Assembly (NCBI GenBank): GCA_033439795.1
Contig: JAUTDP010000009.1
Location: 930,001 to 994,000, forward strand
DNA: 64,000 bases
Origin: Sordaria brevicollis
Taxonomy: Eukaryota > Ascomycota > Sordariomycetes > Sordariales > Sordariaceae
Direction of reading: 5' to 3'
Positions 53,632 through 64,000 of this stretch are shown piece by piece. Within the stretch, counting starts at the first letter, position 1. Each line of letters begins with the position of its first letter. The notes beneath the pieces are model-generated. The model had not been told where the DNA came from. It searched no databases and saw nothing but the letters and a program-made list of their open reading frames with translations. Made by a program: the position numbers and the translations under genes.

Positions 53632-56600
53632 AGACGAGTAAAGGGGGGCGGAGGTGGTGTTGGGCAGGCGTTGGGAGGGCTGGGGAGAAGATGCACATTG
53701 GGATTGTCATGGAGTCTGGCGTTAGGTATTTTGTTTTTCATGTTCATAGTTTGGCACACGCACATATTTGAGGAAGGCGTTTTGTTGGCTTTCGCTCATG
53801 ATATAAGGTCAGGGGTAATAAAATAGGAGCAGGCTGGTTGGTGGTCTCGGAACGCCTCATGTTGCACATACGCCCTACATAGAACATCAATCTTTCTTTT
53901 ACGTTACATCAACAACAAGGCTTCGACTCGGTGAGAGAGTTGTACATACCAGGCCAAATGTCTCGCTTCCGTCCGTACAGAGAACACCGTAGCCGCATGA
54001 CAACCTGGACGTAGTGTTACGTGGCGGTAAGGCTGTGGTGCTACGAAGACCGTGGGAAAGGGAATATGTGAATCTGTGCTGCTCCCTTTGGGTAGCTGCC
54101 TCCAAGCATGTAAAGGCGACCGAAATGATGTCAAGAACAGCAGTTTCGAACTTACAGATTGCGTTGGTCCCCTTGGATCTATATCGCCCAGCCGAAAAGC
54201 AAGAGGCGTTTGATGATACTTTGCGGCTTCTGGTGAGAATGTAAAGTATCGGCGTAGATCTAGGCCCAGATCTGCTAAGTGTAGTAGGTTTGAAAAACTG
54301 TCTGCAACGCTTCGGATTTAAGGGGAAGGTAATGGACAGGAAAGGTTGGAGGTTTCCTTGTAAGGATAACATCGATGAGCATGAGAGCTATAAAGCTCTG
54401 TTACTCCGCACATAATGTTCAAAGCGGTAAGGAGGTCGATGCTGCCTCATGTGATCAAAGATGAAGGATGGGAGACCAAAAATGAAGACGTGGGCGGTGC
54501 CCTGCATACACTTGTGGCTTTTACATACCTGAGAATGGCTACAGGTACTTGGACGTCTGCTGTCTCTACGTCTCGTCCACATGCGGTAGATTTTGCTTTC
54601 AATTGTCAGCCAGAAACATCTGCGAATGGGATTTTGGGAGGCTATCTGGTTGATCTACACTTTGGCTAAGCACGTCTCAGATTCCAACATGCAGAGGATC
54701 ACTCAACTTCTACGAGGGGTTTCTGTGACTGAGAATCATGCCTTGATTATTGGTGATTCAAGGTTAGCTAATAATTATAGAGAGTTTTGTTGGGGGTGAA
54801 GGGATACTGGTACGTGGCTCTTGCGAACCATCACTGGTTCTTTTTCGGCGGTAAAGCACTTGGATAGGTACTCTGTTTGGTTCAACAGAATCTGCTGGTC
54901 TCTGAGCCCTTGTGACGTGGTGCGAGCAACTTTGAGGCCTTCGTTGACATACAAGGCAGACGAATCTCCAAGAATTGAAGTGAACAAGTTAGTTGGTGGT
55001 CAAAATTTGAGATTGAGGACTCCAAGCTTAGTGTCCATCGTTGGTATGGGTCCAGGTTGGCCTTGGACTTTTTGAGGCTTTTCGGATACGGTATGTTCTA
55101 AATATGGGCCCGTAACCGGTGGCCAACGGAACCTGCATAAGCTCGCCGCACGCCGCTCCCGTCAAACAGGTTCTCCTGGTTTTCGGTTACAGATATCCGC
55201 AAGCTTTGACCGGTAGCAACCTGTACAAGTTTGGACAATTGGCAAGGCTTTGTCCAAGGTGATGTGGTCGTCTACGGCCCATCAACAGACGAACGCTACG
55301 TACCTAGACTGTAGGGTTTTGAAATGCATGATTGATTCCGTGATGTTTCGATGGTCAGAAAAAATTGATCAAGCTGTGATCGACAAGATCCTATTCGAGA
55401 GTCTATGACATTCTTGCTTTTGACCTCTGATATGTTATAGATCGTATCCACGGAGTACCATACGGATTGAAATCCGTATGGGCAAGTGGCGCATGTACTG
55501 TTGAGTGCGCGCCTGGTTGATGGACATGTACAACAACTGGTCGCTAGCCTTGTTGCCTTTTTGGCTTCAGTATGCTGCCTTGGATGGTTCGCATCACAGT
55601 TTGGCGCGCATAGAAGGCGTGATTGTTTTGATTTTGGGCGGAAGATCAGTATTCGAGGACGATAATGGAGTTCTGAACATGTTGAAGTGCGGTTGCAGAG
55701 CTACGAACCGTTGAGGGGGGCCACTATCCGCTTATATGTAGGTACGAAGCGTGGCTTTTTGTCGGTGACATCCCTACGCGCTCTCAGTTACAATGTACAG
55801 TTTTTGTGTACCTGAAGGACTCTTTGCACAAATAGTATAGTGTTGACCGTGTACCTTACCAGAGATGGGTAGCTGACCATGTACCACTCGCTGGTAAATA
55901 TGGTGCTAAGCCACAATAGGTAGAGGTACTTCGCAATCAGGTACCTTGCACAACGCAATGCAACTTCCTCGAAAGGCACTGAATACAAAGTTCCAGCCAC
56001 GAGCCTGGTGATAACTCACGGATAATCCATACGAGGTCCTGCTTGAACTTATTTTTGACACAAGCTGAAAAACATATATTAAAAGCCTGTGAACGCCCAC
56101 CGAACCTTACCATAAGTTACCAAGCTATACCCTCATGTTGGGTTCTTAAAAACCTCACTAGGTCGAAAAAATAAACCGTAGGTGGCTGCCTGTGGGGACC
56201 GCGGGTTTTCTTCGTTCTTTCCTTTGCTCTTTCTTGTTTACGATACCACAGAACTTTGGCACATACGTATTGCTACTGATCATCCTCCCTTCGAACACCT
56301 TAAGTGAGGGTGCAACTACTGAATGGCAAGAAATTATCTTGGATTATTATTTCGAAATCTTCCCCTTGGGCTCCTGTTTCTCCATTGACTAGGACGGGCT
56401 CTGACAGTTCTTCTCAGATATAAAGGTCATACCAAGAGACTTCCAAATCTATCGAATTTTCCGCCATGGTCCTCTATACAGGGGCCAGCTTACCATCAAG
56501 TTCTGAAGACTCGGAACTTGAGGTTACAACCAAGGACCCGCTACCATCGAGTTTAGATGGCGCAACACCATCAACGGGGTCTGTTGTTAGAACTGGAACA

Positions 56601-56697
56601 GACAACCCTATCCCGATGGCAGAGTCTACGTTGCCCCAAGGTTTGAGTTCCAGCACATCCCGCTTCACTTGGAGAGAATGCGTTGGTAGCTAACAAG
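53632..56697. other. Long intergenic region, with a short ORF near its end
   Basis: Three kilobases with no recognised gene. Bases 53,700-56,100 are unusually AT/GC balanced with scattered short frames on both strands and no known protein similarity. It is not RIP-mutated (CA and TG are common). A 75-codon ATG-started frame at 56,466-56,693 ends 4 bases before the DUF6590 start codon. Confidence 0.4.
56466..56693 (+). CDS. 75-codon upstream ORF of the DUF6590 gene, or an unspliced first exon
   Basis: It begins MVLYTGASLPSSSEDSELEV, is Ser/Thr-rich, and stops with TAG at 56,691, just before the ATG at 56,698 in a different frame. No domain. It could be a leader ORF that lowers translation of the downstream gene, or the true N-terminal exon if an intron removes the frame change. 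I found no good splice pair. Confidence 0.3.
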   Translation: MVLYTGASLPSSSEDSELEVTTKDPLPSSLDGATPSTGSVVRTGTDNPIPMAESTLPQGLSSSTSRFTWRECVGS

Positions 56698-57707
56698 ATG
56701 TCATTACCAGCCGTATCAACATTTCCAATCCCGACTGCCCCTCAAAACTCCATGTCATCAAAGCCACCCCTCCAGCCCATAAGGCATCGAAAGCCCCTCA
56801 CGATATCCGAAAGCTTCAAGTGGGAGAGAGACGCCAGCGTCAAAGACTATGTTCACAGAAAGGATACAGTACATTGCAACCAATGCAAAGCGGGCGAACA
56901 TAACGGCATAAAGGACCCAGAGGATTTACCAGAGGGAGGGATATTGCTTCATTACTCAAAGTACCAGAAGGAGCCCGACACTCAGATTAATCCCCCTCCG
57001 CGGCCAGCCAACGGCACGACCAGCAAGCAGGCAGCAACGCTTACTAACTCGGCGCCACGTAAGTCATCCTTTGGCTTGTATCCAAGTGTAAGTAAGGATA
57101 GTAAGAAAGATACGTAAGCTGACACATATTTCACTTGCAATCAACAGAATACATCAGAGTCGACAAGCCACGCAAGTTTTTCCAAAAGGGGCGCATCTTC
57201 AAAACCGTCTGGTTCGAACCCTTCGGGGAGTTCTCGGCCTCTGCCCGCGCTAGACCCGCCGAGCTGGCCTACCATGACAGCTGCCCGGACTACAATGACC
57301 TCGGCGAGAAGCCTTACGGGCGGTTCCGGTGGTTCGTCGTCATCCGCAAGCATCTGAACCACTCATTGTGTTTTGCAATCGTCAACGGAGGAGCCAAGTC
57401 CATAGCCAAGAACAGAGCTAGAGGCGAGCATTTAGCTGTGCTATACTCTACCAACGTGCGCCCGCCTAAGGCGGACGAGGAAGAGGGCATCGTGTTCGAT
57501 CCCATTGCGGTGATCATGGAGGAAGGAAAACAGAATATCAGCCCGCTGGCGAGATTGGATTTCAGTAGGGTGTACACGGTGGAGCACGACTTGAAGGTGA
57601 TGAAGATTGGGAGAGTGCATCCTGACTCCCACTCGAAGCTGGATGATTATTACAAGAAGACGTGCTTCGATGAGCCGGAGAAGCCGGCGCAGTCGAATGG
57701 GAATTAG
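56698..57707 (+). CDS. DUF6590-domain protein
   Basis: Predicted exons 56,698-57,058 and 57,148-57,707 (intron 89 nt, donor GTAAGT); 306 residues. Two other GTAAG donors nearby give a wrong phase or too short an intron. Residues about 121-290 match the fungal DUF6590 pattern as I know it: YIRVDKPRKFFQKGRIFKTV, RWFVVIRKHLNHSLC, GEHLAVLYS, DPIAVIMEEG, PLARLDFSRVYTVEHDLKV and KIGRVHPDSHSKLDDYY. This domain is common in Pezizomycotina and has no established biochemical role. The N-terminal 120 residues are Pro/Ser-rich, with one Cys-x2-Cys (HCNQCKAGEHNG) that might bind metal. Cytosolic or nuclear; no targeting signal seen. Confidence 0.8.
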
Positions 57708-60312
57708 GTCTGGAGTTGTCGACAGTGGACTCCTTGATGGATTTTCTTACTTCTTTCTGTTTCTTTTCCGCTACGCTCTCCATTCAACACTTCCTGGATT
57801 ATCTCGGTTACAGAGCCCGATTTTCTATGACATCTTTCTTGCAAGCTTCAGTTAGGTTTTCTCTTTCGGTTTTCCCCGCGAGTTTTGAGTACGAATATTC
57901 TGAACTTGTGGTGGCAACTTCTGCGGATGGCCTACAGAACGGCAGTTATCCCCTTTGTTGTTTTCCATTTTATTTCTCTTTCTGTTTTTCGCCTTGCCTT
58001 CTTGTTTTCGTTCATTTTCGTGTTCGTTGCTTTCTGATTACTCGGATCACACTCTACTCTTCTGGATAGATCTCATTTCTTCTTCGATAGATCACATGTT
58101 TCCTTATTAACTCCGTCCTGTCCCAAATGAAAAGTGAAACTGTCACTTTTTTCTTTTGGACATTTCTCCCGTCTTTCTGATGTCTCGGTCGTTTCTTCTA
58201 TCACGTCCGTTGTCTTGCGAGCCACCATTCCTCTCAACAATACCTCGGCGAAACTTGGAGAGACTTCGATCTCTAGCGGCAACATTCCACCATCACATCA
58301 TCATTGCAATACCGGCGCTCCCGAACTGTGTGGCATACACGAACTGTGGCAATTTCGTGGTCTGCCAATCCTTCAAGGTACACAGCCTCATGCGATGCTC
58401 CCTCGCTATTTGTGCTGCGAAGTCCGACCACGTCAATACCTACGCAAGGCACCATCCAATAGGACATGCAGCCAATGATTCCGAGGAACGACGGTGAGGC
58501 GAAGCCCGGAGTCATGGAGCTGGGTTGCCTGTAAAGGTATGCCTCCACCACTAAGTAAAATCTTACTCGGGAATGGGTGAGTAAGCTCGTGAAATTCCAG
58601 TAAAAGTATTTATAAAACGGCGATGACCCCGAGGGCGCGTCGGCCAAGCTGATCTAATCGCCTCCTCCACCTCTTCCGGCTTTTCGTCAGCTTGGTCAGG
58701 ATAAGCTGTGGAATTGTACAGGCTATTTCATATCACCAATGGCGCAGTCACCGATCTACCGACCGCTCTTTCCCTCACTCAACATTCCGCAAACCCTCGC
58801 GCGTCACAGGAACTCCGCTGATGGTTGTCGAAAAAGGCCTGAAGACAACGGGATCTTTGCGACTGAAGGACGCCACTCCTTGCCAGAAAATGGTACCTGA
58901 TCCAGTGGGTGCGCATCAAGTACTTTTCCAGGCAAGCGATGCAAGCGCGGTTTCCGGGTTCAGCATCGATCAATAGTCACCTGCAAAAGCAAGTGCTAGC
59001 AAGGACTCTAGGCGAGCCTCTTGAGCCACCCATCCAAGTTTCTAAAGCTTTGGACTTTTCTGGAAGCGGTTAAATGGATCGTCAACGAAGAGCTGGGCAG
59101 TCAAGGCTATGTACAGCTATGTGCAGCCTATTTCTAGGCCAGAGGCTGTGTTGACTGAGGAGAAAGAGGGGCATTGATGAAGTGCGGTTTTGTTGAACCA
59201 CCATCCATCCATCAGGTGAAAATGCAAACTTGAATTGAAAAAGTGTAAATCTGGTATCACTTTCGGTTGGCGAATGGGATCGAATCGTCCAGGCGGACCG
59301 AAAAGGCTCTTCAGTCATTTTTTCAATCCAGCACCATCCTTTTTGCCGGATGAATATGAGAGGACACAGTTCTAACTTCCTGATCGAAGGGCGGCGACGA
59401 ATGACGATGGCGTGATGGTCAGGTTATCCGCTTCGAGCCTGCTCCTCCATGGGGGTATCATACCGAGGTTATCGATGACTCTTTTTAGTTCGAGTTGACA
59501 TTCTTCACATCGCCCGTGAACCTTTGTGAAATTTTTCACCAAGGTGTAGAGGTGAATGAAATTTGTGAGCCGCGACAATAGGCTGGTATTGATCCAATGG
59601 GATCCTGGTGGAACACTCCTTCCTTCCTGAAGGCGGGACATCGAACAAATCTCAATATTTTTCCGGGAGGGTGATGATAATCTTTGAGGACAGAAGCCAT
59701 CACGAAGCCTCATTGGGGTTCCGGAACGGAAATCCCAAGACGTTAATTAGGAGAACCAAGTCCCAATGGCGACCACTGAGTTGAGGCTCAACGCTGATAC
59801 ACTCACCGCCAGTCGGTGACTTCAACCTGACATATCCCCAACAACATGCCGTCTACGAGGCGTTGAAGAACTTGCATCGACATCTCCCGGCTCCTCACCC
59901 CCTTAACCCTTCATGGTAACGTGCCACAAAGCCGATACCACCCTTTCACTCCCAAGGACAAGCTTCAGTATCAACCACCGGCCCTAGAGCCTCAGGGGCC
60001 GCCATAACCGCCAGCCATTCTTCTCTTGACTGACGTCCTGAACGATCTTGAGTTCCCCATTACATACAAGGCTCTCGGGAGTCTTGGATCTTCGTAACAC
60101 ATTCCAGTAGCTTCCAGCACCCTCTCGACCTTCTTCTTTTCCTCGCATTCCGTACTATGCCGCCACCGTCACATCTCTCATCTCCGCCTTCGTCCCCATC
60201 ATCAACCCAATCGTTTCGCCAGTTTTGACCCTCAGCAGCCCTCCCGTCTTCGGCCCCTGAGATCTTCACCGCTGTCCCATAGCTTCCAGGAGACTAGAGA
60301 GTCCAGACTCTC
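57708..60312. other. Intergenic between convergent genes, no gene recognised
   Basis: A 2.6-kb region between the DUF6590 gene (plus) and the CCDC97-like gene (minus). A T/C-rich stretch at 57,760-58,200 is probably the 3'UTR. Open frames at 58,134-58,647 and 58,692-58,976 overlap frames on the other strand and show no similarity. Confidence 0.4.
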
Positions 60313-61287
60313 TCAAAAATCCTGCACCCCAGTCTCCCCCTCCAACACCCTCTCAACCTTTCCCCCTCCTTCTTCATCACCGTCGCTGGCCCAATCAGGT
60401 TCCTCCTCATCAAACCACGCCTCCTCCTGCTCCCTTCTCTCCAGGGTATCCAGCTCATCATCATTGTCCACCAAGCCAGCGTAATCAAAATCCTCATCTC
60501 CGCCGCGGACGAATCGTTCGCTGAGGAAGGCGTGCCATTGTTCTTGCCCTTCTTCGCGCGTTTGCGCTGGGATGTCGGTTCCTGTTAGGGCTAGGGCTGT
60601 GGCGGTTGTCATGGTTGTTGACGTTGGTGGTGGTGCTACTGATCGTGCAGTCTGAGTAGAAGATGAAGATGGCTCGCCGAAATTGAAACCCCCTCCGAGG
60701 TGAGGTAGTGGTTGTTGAGCCGGGCTGGTGAAGGTGGCGAACATTGTTGTTGAGGCACTACTGGTTGTTGTGGCAGTTGGCTCGTCTAAGGTCTGTATTG
60801 TCTTTGTTTGAATCGAAGGTGTGACCGTTGTCGTAATCTCCTCTTCCATCATCATAGTCGATGTCGACAGTTCCTCCCCCTCACCACTACCAGAGCCGGA
60901 TTTCGGGCCACCACCCGTTGCCGTCGCAGCCGCAAGTCTAGCAAGTTTCTCCTCCCCTCGCAGGAGAGAACCCTCCAACACGCGTGCGTACCCCTTTTCT
61001 TTGCTTTCCGCTTGCCTCTCAGCGGGCGTTTGGAACCGGCGGATGAGGGAGTCGTATAGGATTGGGTCTGCAAGTTCATGCTCACCAGACTGGAAATACC
61101 CCGGATTCCTCTCTAGGTACTCCCTCCTTCGGTTCCTTGTCCTAATCTCCTGTTTCTCCGCCGAAGACCTGGCGGGGCGTGGGCGGGGCTTTGAAAAGAG
61201 AGAGTCATCATCATCGATGTCTGCGGTCTCTGCTGCATGTCTTGCCGAGCCTAGGCCTGGTGGCGGGGAGTCGAAGCGCGGTGACAT
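60313..61287 (-). CDS. CCDC97-family (DUF2052) protein
   Basis: A single exon of 324 residues, ATG at 61,287. The N-terminal helical block (RTRNRRREYLERNPGYFQS, HELADPILYDSLIRRFQTPA) and the acidic C-terminal block (FLSERFVRGGDEDFDYAGLV, EEAWFDEEEPDW) are the two conserved parts of the CCDC97/DUF2052 family, separated here by a low-complexity Thr/Ser-rich linker. Human CCDC97 has been found with the U2 snRNP SF3B complex, so a nuclear, splicing-linked role is plausible by homology. Pairs of Asp/Glu in the C-terminus suggest an interaction surface rather than catalysis. Confidence 0.8.
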   Translation of the reverse strand: MSPRFDSPPPGLGSARHAAETADIDDDDSLFSKPRPRPARSSAEKQEIRTRNRRREYLERNPGYFQSGEHELADPILYDSLIRRFQTPAERQAESKEKGYARVLEGSLLRGEEKLARLAAATATGGGPKSGSGSGEGEELSTSTMMMEEEITTTVTPSIQTKTIQTLDEPTATTTSSASTTMFATFTSPAQQPLPHLGGGFNFGEPSSSSTQTARSVAPPPTSTTMTTATALALTGTDIPAQTREEGQEQWHAFLSERFVRGGDEDFDYAGLVDNDDELDTLERREQEEAWFDEEEPDWASDGDEEGGGKVERVLEGETGVQDF

Positions 61288-63097
61288 TGTTGAGGTCGGA
61301 ATTTTGTGTCTGTTTACCTAGAGATGTGGAGGAAAGAGGTTTGGGTCGAAGAGCCCGCCCAGAAAGAGTTGCGAAAATGCGTTTGTCGTTAGGCAAGGTG
61401 TGGTGGTAAGCCAATGGATATCGGGTCCTTCACCGAAAAGTGAAATATCAGGTTCGAGCTCGCCGAGCTGGAATAATTTGTTCGCGACGTCGGTGAAGTT
61501 GGTTGATTTGAGCCCTTTCGGAATCCTTGAGTTGAGGAACGTTTTTTTCAGAAAATGAGAAGCTGTCGTGATAGGTCTATAGTTTGTGTTCTGGTATGTT
61601 TGTTGATGGTGTTGATGAGATCAAGTGAAAGATGCAAACTGCAGTGACGTCGCAAGTTACTCTCGAGAGGGGCCTTCGGGTGTGGGGCCGGACCGCCGGT
61701 GGGTCCCCTCGGAATCTGTTCATAACCACCGGGAAATGAACCACAACGTACAAACCTCAGATAGACGGCGTTACAAAACATATTGGAAGTCACCAACTGT
61801 TATATATATAGAGCCTGTGAGTTGAATACAGACTATGCTATGAAGTTTTTAACCAGTTCGTGAAATTAGCTTAACCCCTTTTCTTCCACAGCTGTATCGC
61901 ATTAACATCCACACAACAGGCATCACAAATAGAGGAGGCCATTCTTGGCCCGAATAATGACAGCACCGAGTCGCATTCCCATCCTATGATCATCTATGAA
62001 ACCACGCATGATCAGTCTATTCCCTCCCGTACGTGAATGGACTTTACTGTCTTTTGGTCTCCCCATCCGCTGCGTCTCTCGCTGTCTCATTGTCTTCCCA
62101 ACCACTGGGAACAAATACCCGTCCCCCATCTATCTCCATTCTAATACAATCCATCAACATTTTCAGAAACCATCTTTTCTTTACCCATAACCATCTGTTT
62201 CTGAAACTACACATCCCCTGTGAAAGAAATATCATCATCAAGGTACCCTCCCAGAGAAAGCTCTAGGCAATCCCATCGGTCGAGGTAGCGGTCGTACTGA
62301 GTTCAAGTCCACCAAGTCAAAAAGCTCAGCCAAATTATCTCGATTTCCGCCATCAAGTCTGAACAACGCCGTGTGATCTAACAACGCCGCAGGGTATCAT
62401 CATCATGCAAAAGTGAACATCAGAAATGCCCATAACCGCCAATATGCTAACCGTAGACTCATTCATGATCATCAAACATGAGAAGCAATCGACAAAGTTC
62501 CAGTAAAGGCATGCCGACTGTGAGTGTAAAAATACGGTAGTTCGTCAAAGTGTCATTGCCCTGATACCAAAGGGCCATTCATTGCTTGTACGTTCAGCTT
62601 CCCAGGAGGGATGCTTACTAGTACAAAGCTGCATTCATTACGTCTGAGGGTCGGTCGGCAACTGAGGCCAACTTACTGCTCGAAAGACGCGACTTCATTG
62701 TCAAGGAGGTCCGCCTGGCTACTGCGCCAGTTTATCCATCCGAGACGACATCATATCAAGGAGTTTCAACCTCTCGATCTCGACGGTCTACTATTCCGAG
62801 AAACATCATTGAGCTCGTTTTAGGGCTGATTGCCCCACAAACAAGGCGAAAACCAACCCATGGTGAGCTATTCCATTCCCAAGGAGAGGTTGCCCGGACA
62901 CCACGGTGCGGTCAACGTCATGGAGGCCAGAAACTGCTCCAAGAGCAGCTCTAATGCGAAGAAAACAAGGGAAGGGAAAACGAGAAAAATACTGAAGAAA
63001 AACAACGGAAAACGAACCGACCGGAACACAGAAATAAACACAAACACTGGCATACCCCAACGCAGACAGACATCGACACGCAACATCCACCCAAAGG
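61288..63097. other. Intergenic: promoter of the CCDC97-like gene and 3' region of the ATPase gene
   Basis: 1.8 kb with no recognised gene. The 61,320-61,600 part is upstream of the CCDC97-like start. Short frames at 62,033-62,241 and 62,611-62,823 show no similarity. Confidence 0.4.
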
Positions 63098-64000
63098 CTA
63101 GGCAGCCATGATGCTCTGACCTCCATCGGCGGTGGTTCTGTTGCGAATGCGTATCTTGAGCACGCCGTGAGCCAGCCTCTTCACCGTCGCAGACGCGGGT
63201 GACGCAGTCGAGGGGGGAGAGGCAGGCTTTTTCGTTTCATCCGAAGGGGTGGCGGTAGGAGGTGCCGTTTCCTGTTGTTGCTTGTCGCTAGTCGGTACAC
63301 CCAAATTAATATGCTGTAGCTGAGATTGCAAATCATCGACAGTTCCGGCATCTGGCTTGGTTGCGGCTGTTGACGTCGAGGAAGTTTGAGCATTAGCCCT
63401 CTGCACACCCACAATTGCGCTCGGCGCAAACACTAACGCCTCACCAACTTTCAGAGCCACGATTTTGGCGAAGAGTTCCATGGCAGGATCGTTGTGGCCC
63501 AGAGACAATGCATTGACACCATCAGTGTCGATGTCCTCAGCCCTACTCTGAGTCATCGCCAAGGCCTTCTCCAACATCCTCCCACCCTTGCTAACACCAG
63601 CTAAGTGCTTAGACAGAGCCCTTAGCCAGTCGGGACTGGTGAAGCGATGCACAATTGTGACGCTGCATAGGTCGAGGAGCTTGGGTGAAATTGTGGGCTC
63701 TTGAGTTGAAATGATGACACGAGCTCCCAGATGACGTTGAAGGCGGATGGTTTCGAGGAGACGGTCTGTCAAGGTGCGACACTCAGCTGAGCCAGTGTCC
63801 GTGCTCATGTATTTGTGAGCCTCGTCGAGGGCAATGACACGGCCGATGCTATTAGGGTCCTGTTCAAGAAACAGGGACAAGCAGATGTTGAACAATGAGC
63901 AGGCCATCTCTGCAGTTACGCAGGGGCACGAAAGGTCAACAATAGTGAGCATACCAGCGTGAGGAGCCCAGCTGTTGCCTGAAGTTACTTTGGCCGATTT
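63098..64000 (-). CDS. HerA/FtsK-like P-loop ATPase, C-terminal part, runs off right edge
   Basis: The frame is open from base 64,000 to the TAG at 63,100-63,098, giving 300 visible residues; the start lies beyond the window. MLTIVDLSCPCVTAEMACSL and the Walker B box RVIALDEAHKYM (Asp-Glu), then ARVIISTQEPTISPKLLDLC and VTIVHRFTSPDWLRALSKHL match the late part of HerA/VirD4-type hexameric ATPases, including the STQ sensor and the HRF motif. Walker A must lie upstream. The last 100 residues are Gln/Pro/Thr-rich and end with a basic tail (LKIRIRNRTTADGG). These ATPases usually pump DNA or protein in prokaryotes; the fungal homologues are uncharacterised to my knowledge. Could be an AAA-like protein of another branch. 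Confidence 0.7.
   Translation of the reverse strand, partial: KSAKVTSGNSWAPHAGMLTIVDLSCPCVTAEMACSLFNICLSLFLEQDPNSIGRVIALDEAHKYMSTDTGSAECRTLTDRLLETIRLQRHLGARVIISTQEPTISPKLLDLCSVTIVHRFTSPDWLRALSKHLAGVSKGGRMLEKALAMTQSRAEDIDTDGVNALSLGHNDPAMELFAKIVALKVGEALVFAPSAIVGVQRANAQTSSTSTAATKPDAGTVDDLQSQLQHINLGVPTSDKQQQETAPPTATPSDETKKPASPPSTASPASATVKRLAHGVLKIRIRNRTTADGGQSIMAA

Noticed and set aside
53899..54372. 157-codon minus-strand frame
   Set aside because: No recognisable similarity and no convincing start context; it overlaps plus-strand frames of equal quality.
63181..63429. 82-codon minus-strand frame in the ATPase gene
   Set aside because: An alternative frame of the ATPase C-terminal low-complexity region.

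Overview
The window looks like a chromosome segment of a filamentous ascomycete, most likely of the Sordariales and Neurospora-like. The left 10 kb is AT-rich DNA almost devoid of CA and TG dinucleotides while CG survives, the pattern left by repeat-induced point mutation (RIP). The remaining 54 kb is ordinary gene-bearing DNA with short fungal introns (about 58-145 nt, one of 365 nt), mostly GTAAGT/GTATGT/GTGAGT donors and CTAAC/CTGAC-like branch sites. The genus is inference; the RIP pattern and gene families are read from the sequence.

Layout: (1) 1 to about 9,880 is a graveyard of mutated transposons: a Ty3/Gypsy remnant on the minus strand (RT and gag readable), apparently nested in a Ty1/Copia remnant on the minus strand (integrase readable), an unassigned plus-strand remnant, and a PIF/Harbinger-like DDE transposase remnant. 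Two islands, 2,830-2,965 and 6,120-6,560, are much less mutated. The second shares a perfect 38-bp inverted match with DNA just outside the right edge (10,116-10,153). (2) 11.4-30.1 kb holds a Sec2-type Rab exchange factor, a 2,006-residue Gln/Pro-rich disordered protein, a 1,088-residue disordered protein with conserved ends, and the Golgi t-SNARE Sed5. (3) 31.4-41.9 kb is metabolic: an aldo-keto reductase, a sorbitol-type zinc dehydrogenase, a KduD-like short-chain dehydrogenase, an Ayg1-type hydrolase, a 68-residue basic protein and glucosamine-6-phosphate N-acetyltransferase. (4) 44-64 kb holds a class-3 (diacylglycerol lipase-like) lipase, an intracellular GH43 glycosidase, a cysteine-rich single-pass membrane protein, a DUF6590 protein, a CCDC97-family protein and the C-terminal part of a HerA-like ATPase that runs off the right edge.

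Functional themes are secretion and polarised growth (Sec2, Sed5), wall precursor supply (GNA1) and sugar/plant-polymer metabolism (three oxidoreductases side by side, plus the GH43 enzyme). There is no operon logic. Most genes have 0.3-3 kb of intergenic DNA, and the AKR and zinc dehydrogenase converge while the zinc dehydrogenase and SDR diverge from a shared 1.1-kb promoter. No convincing tRNA, rRNA or CRISPR was found. All exon boundaries are predictions from splice motifs, reading phase and family resemblance.
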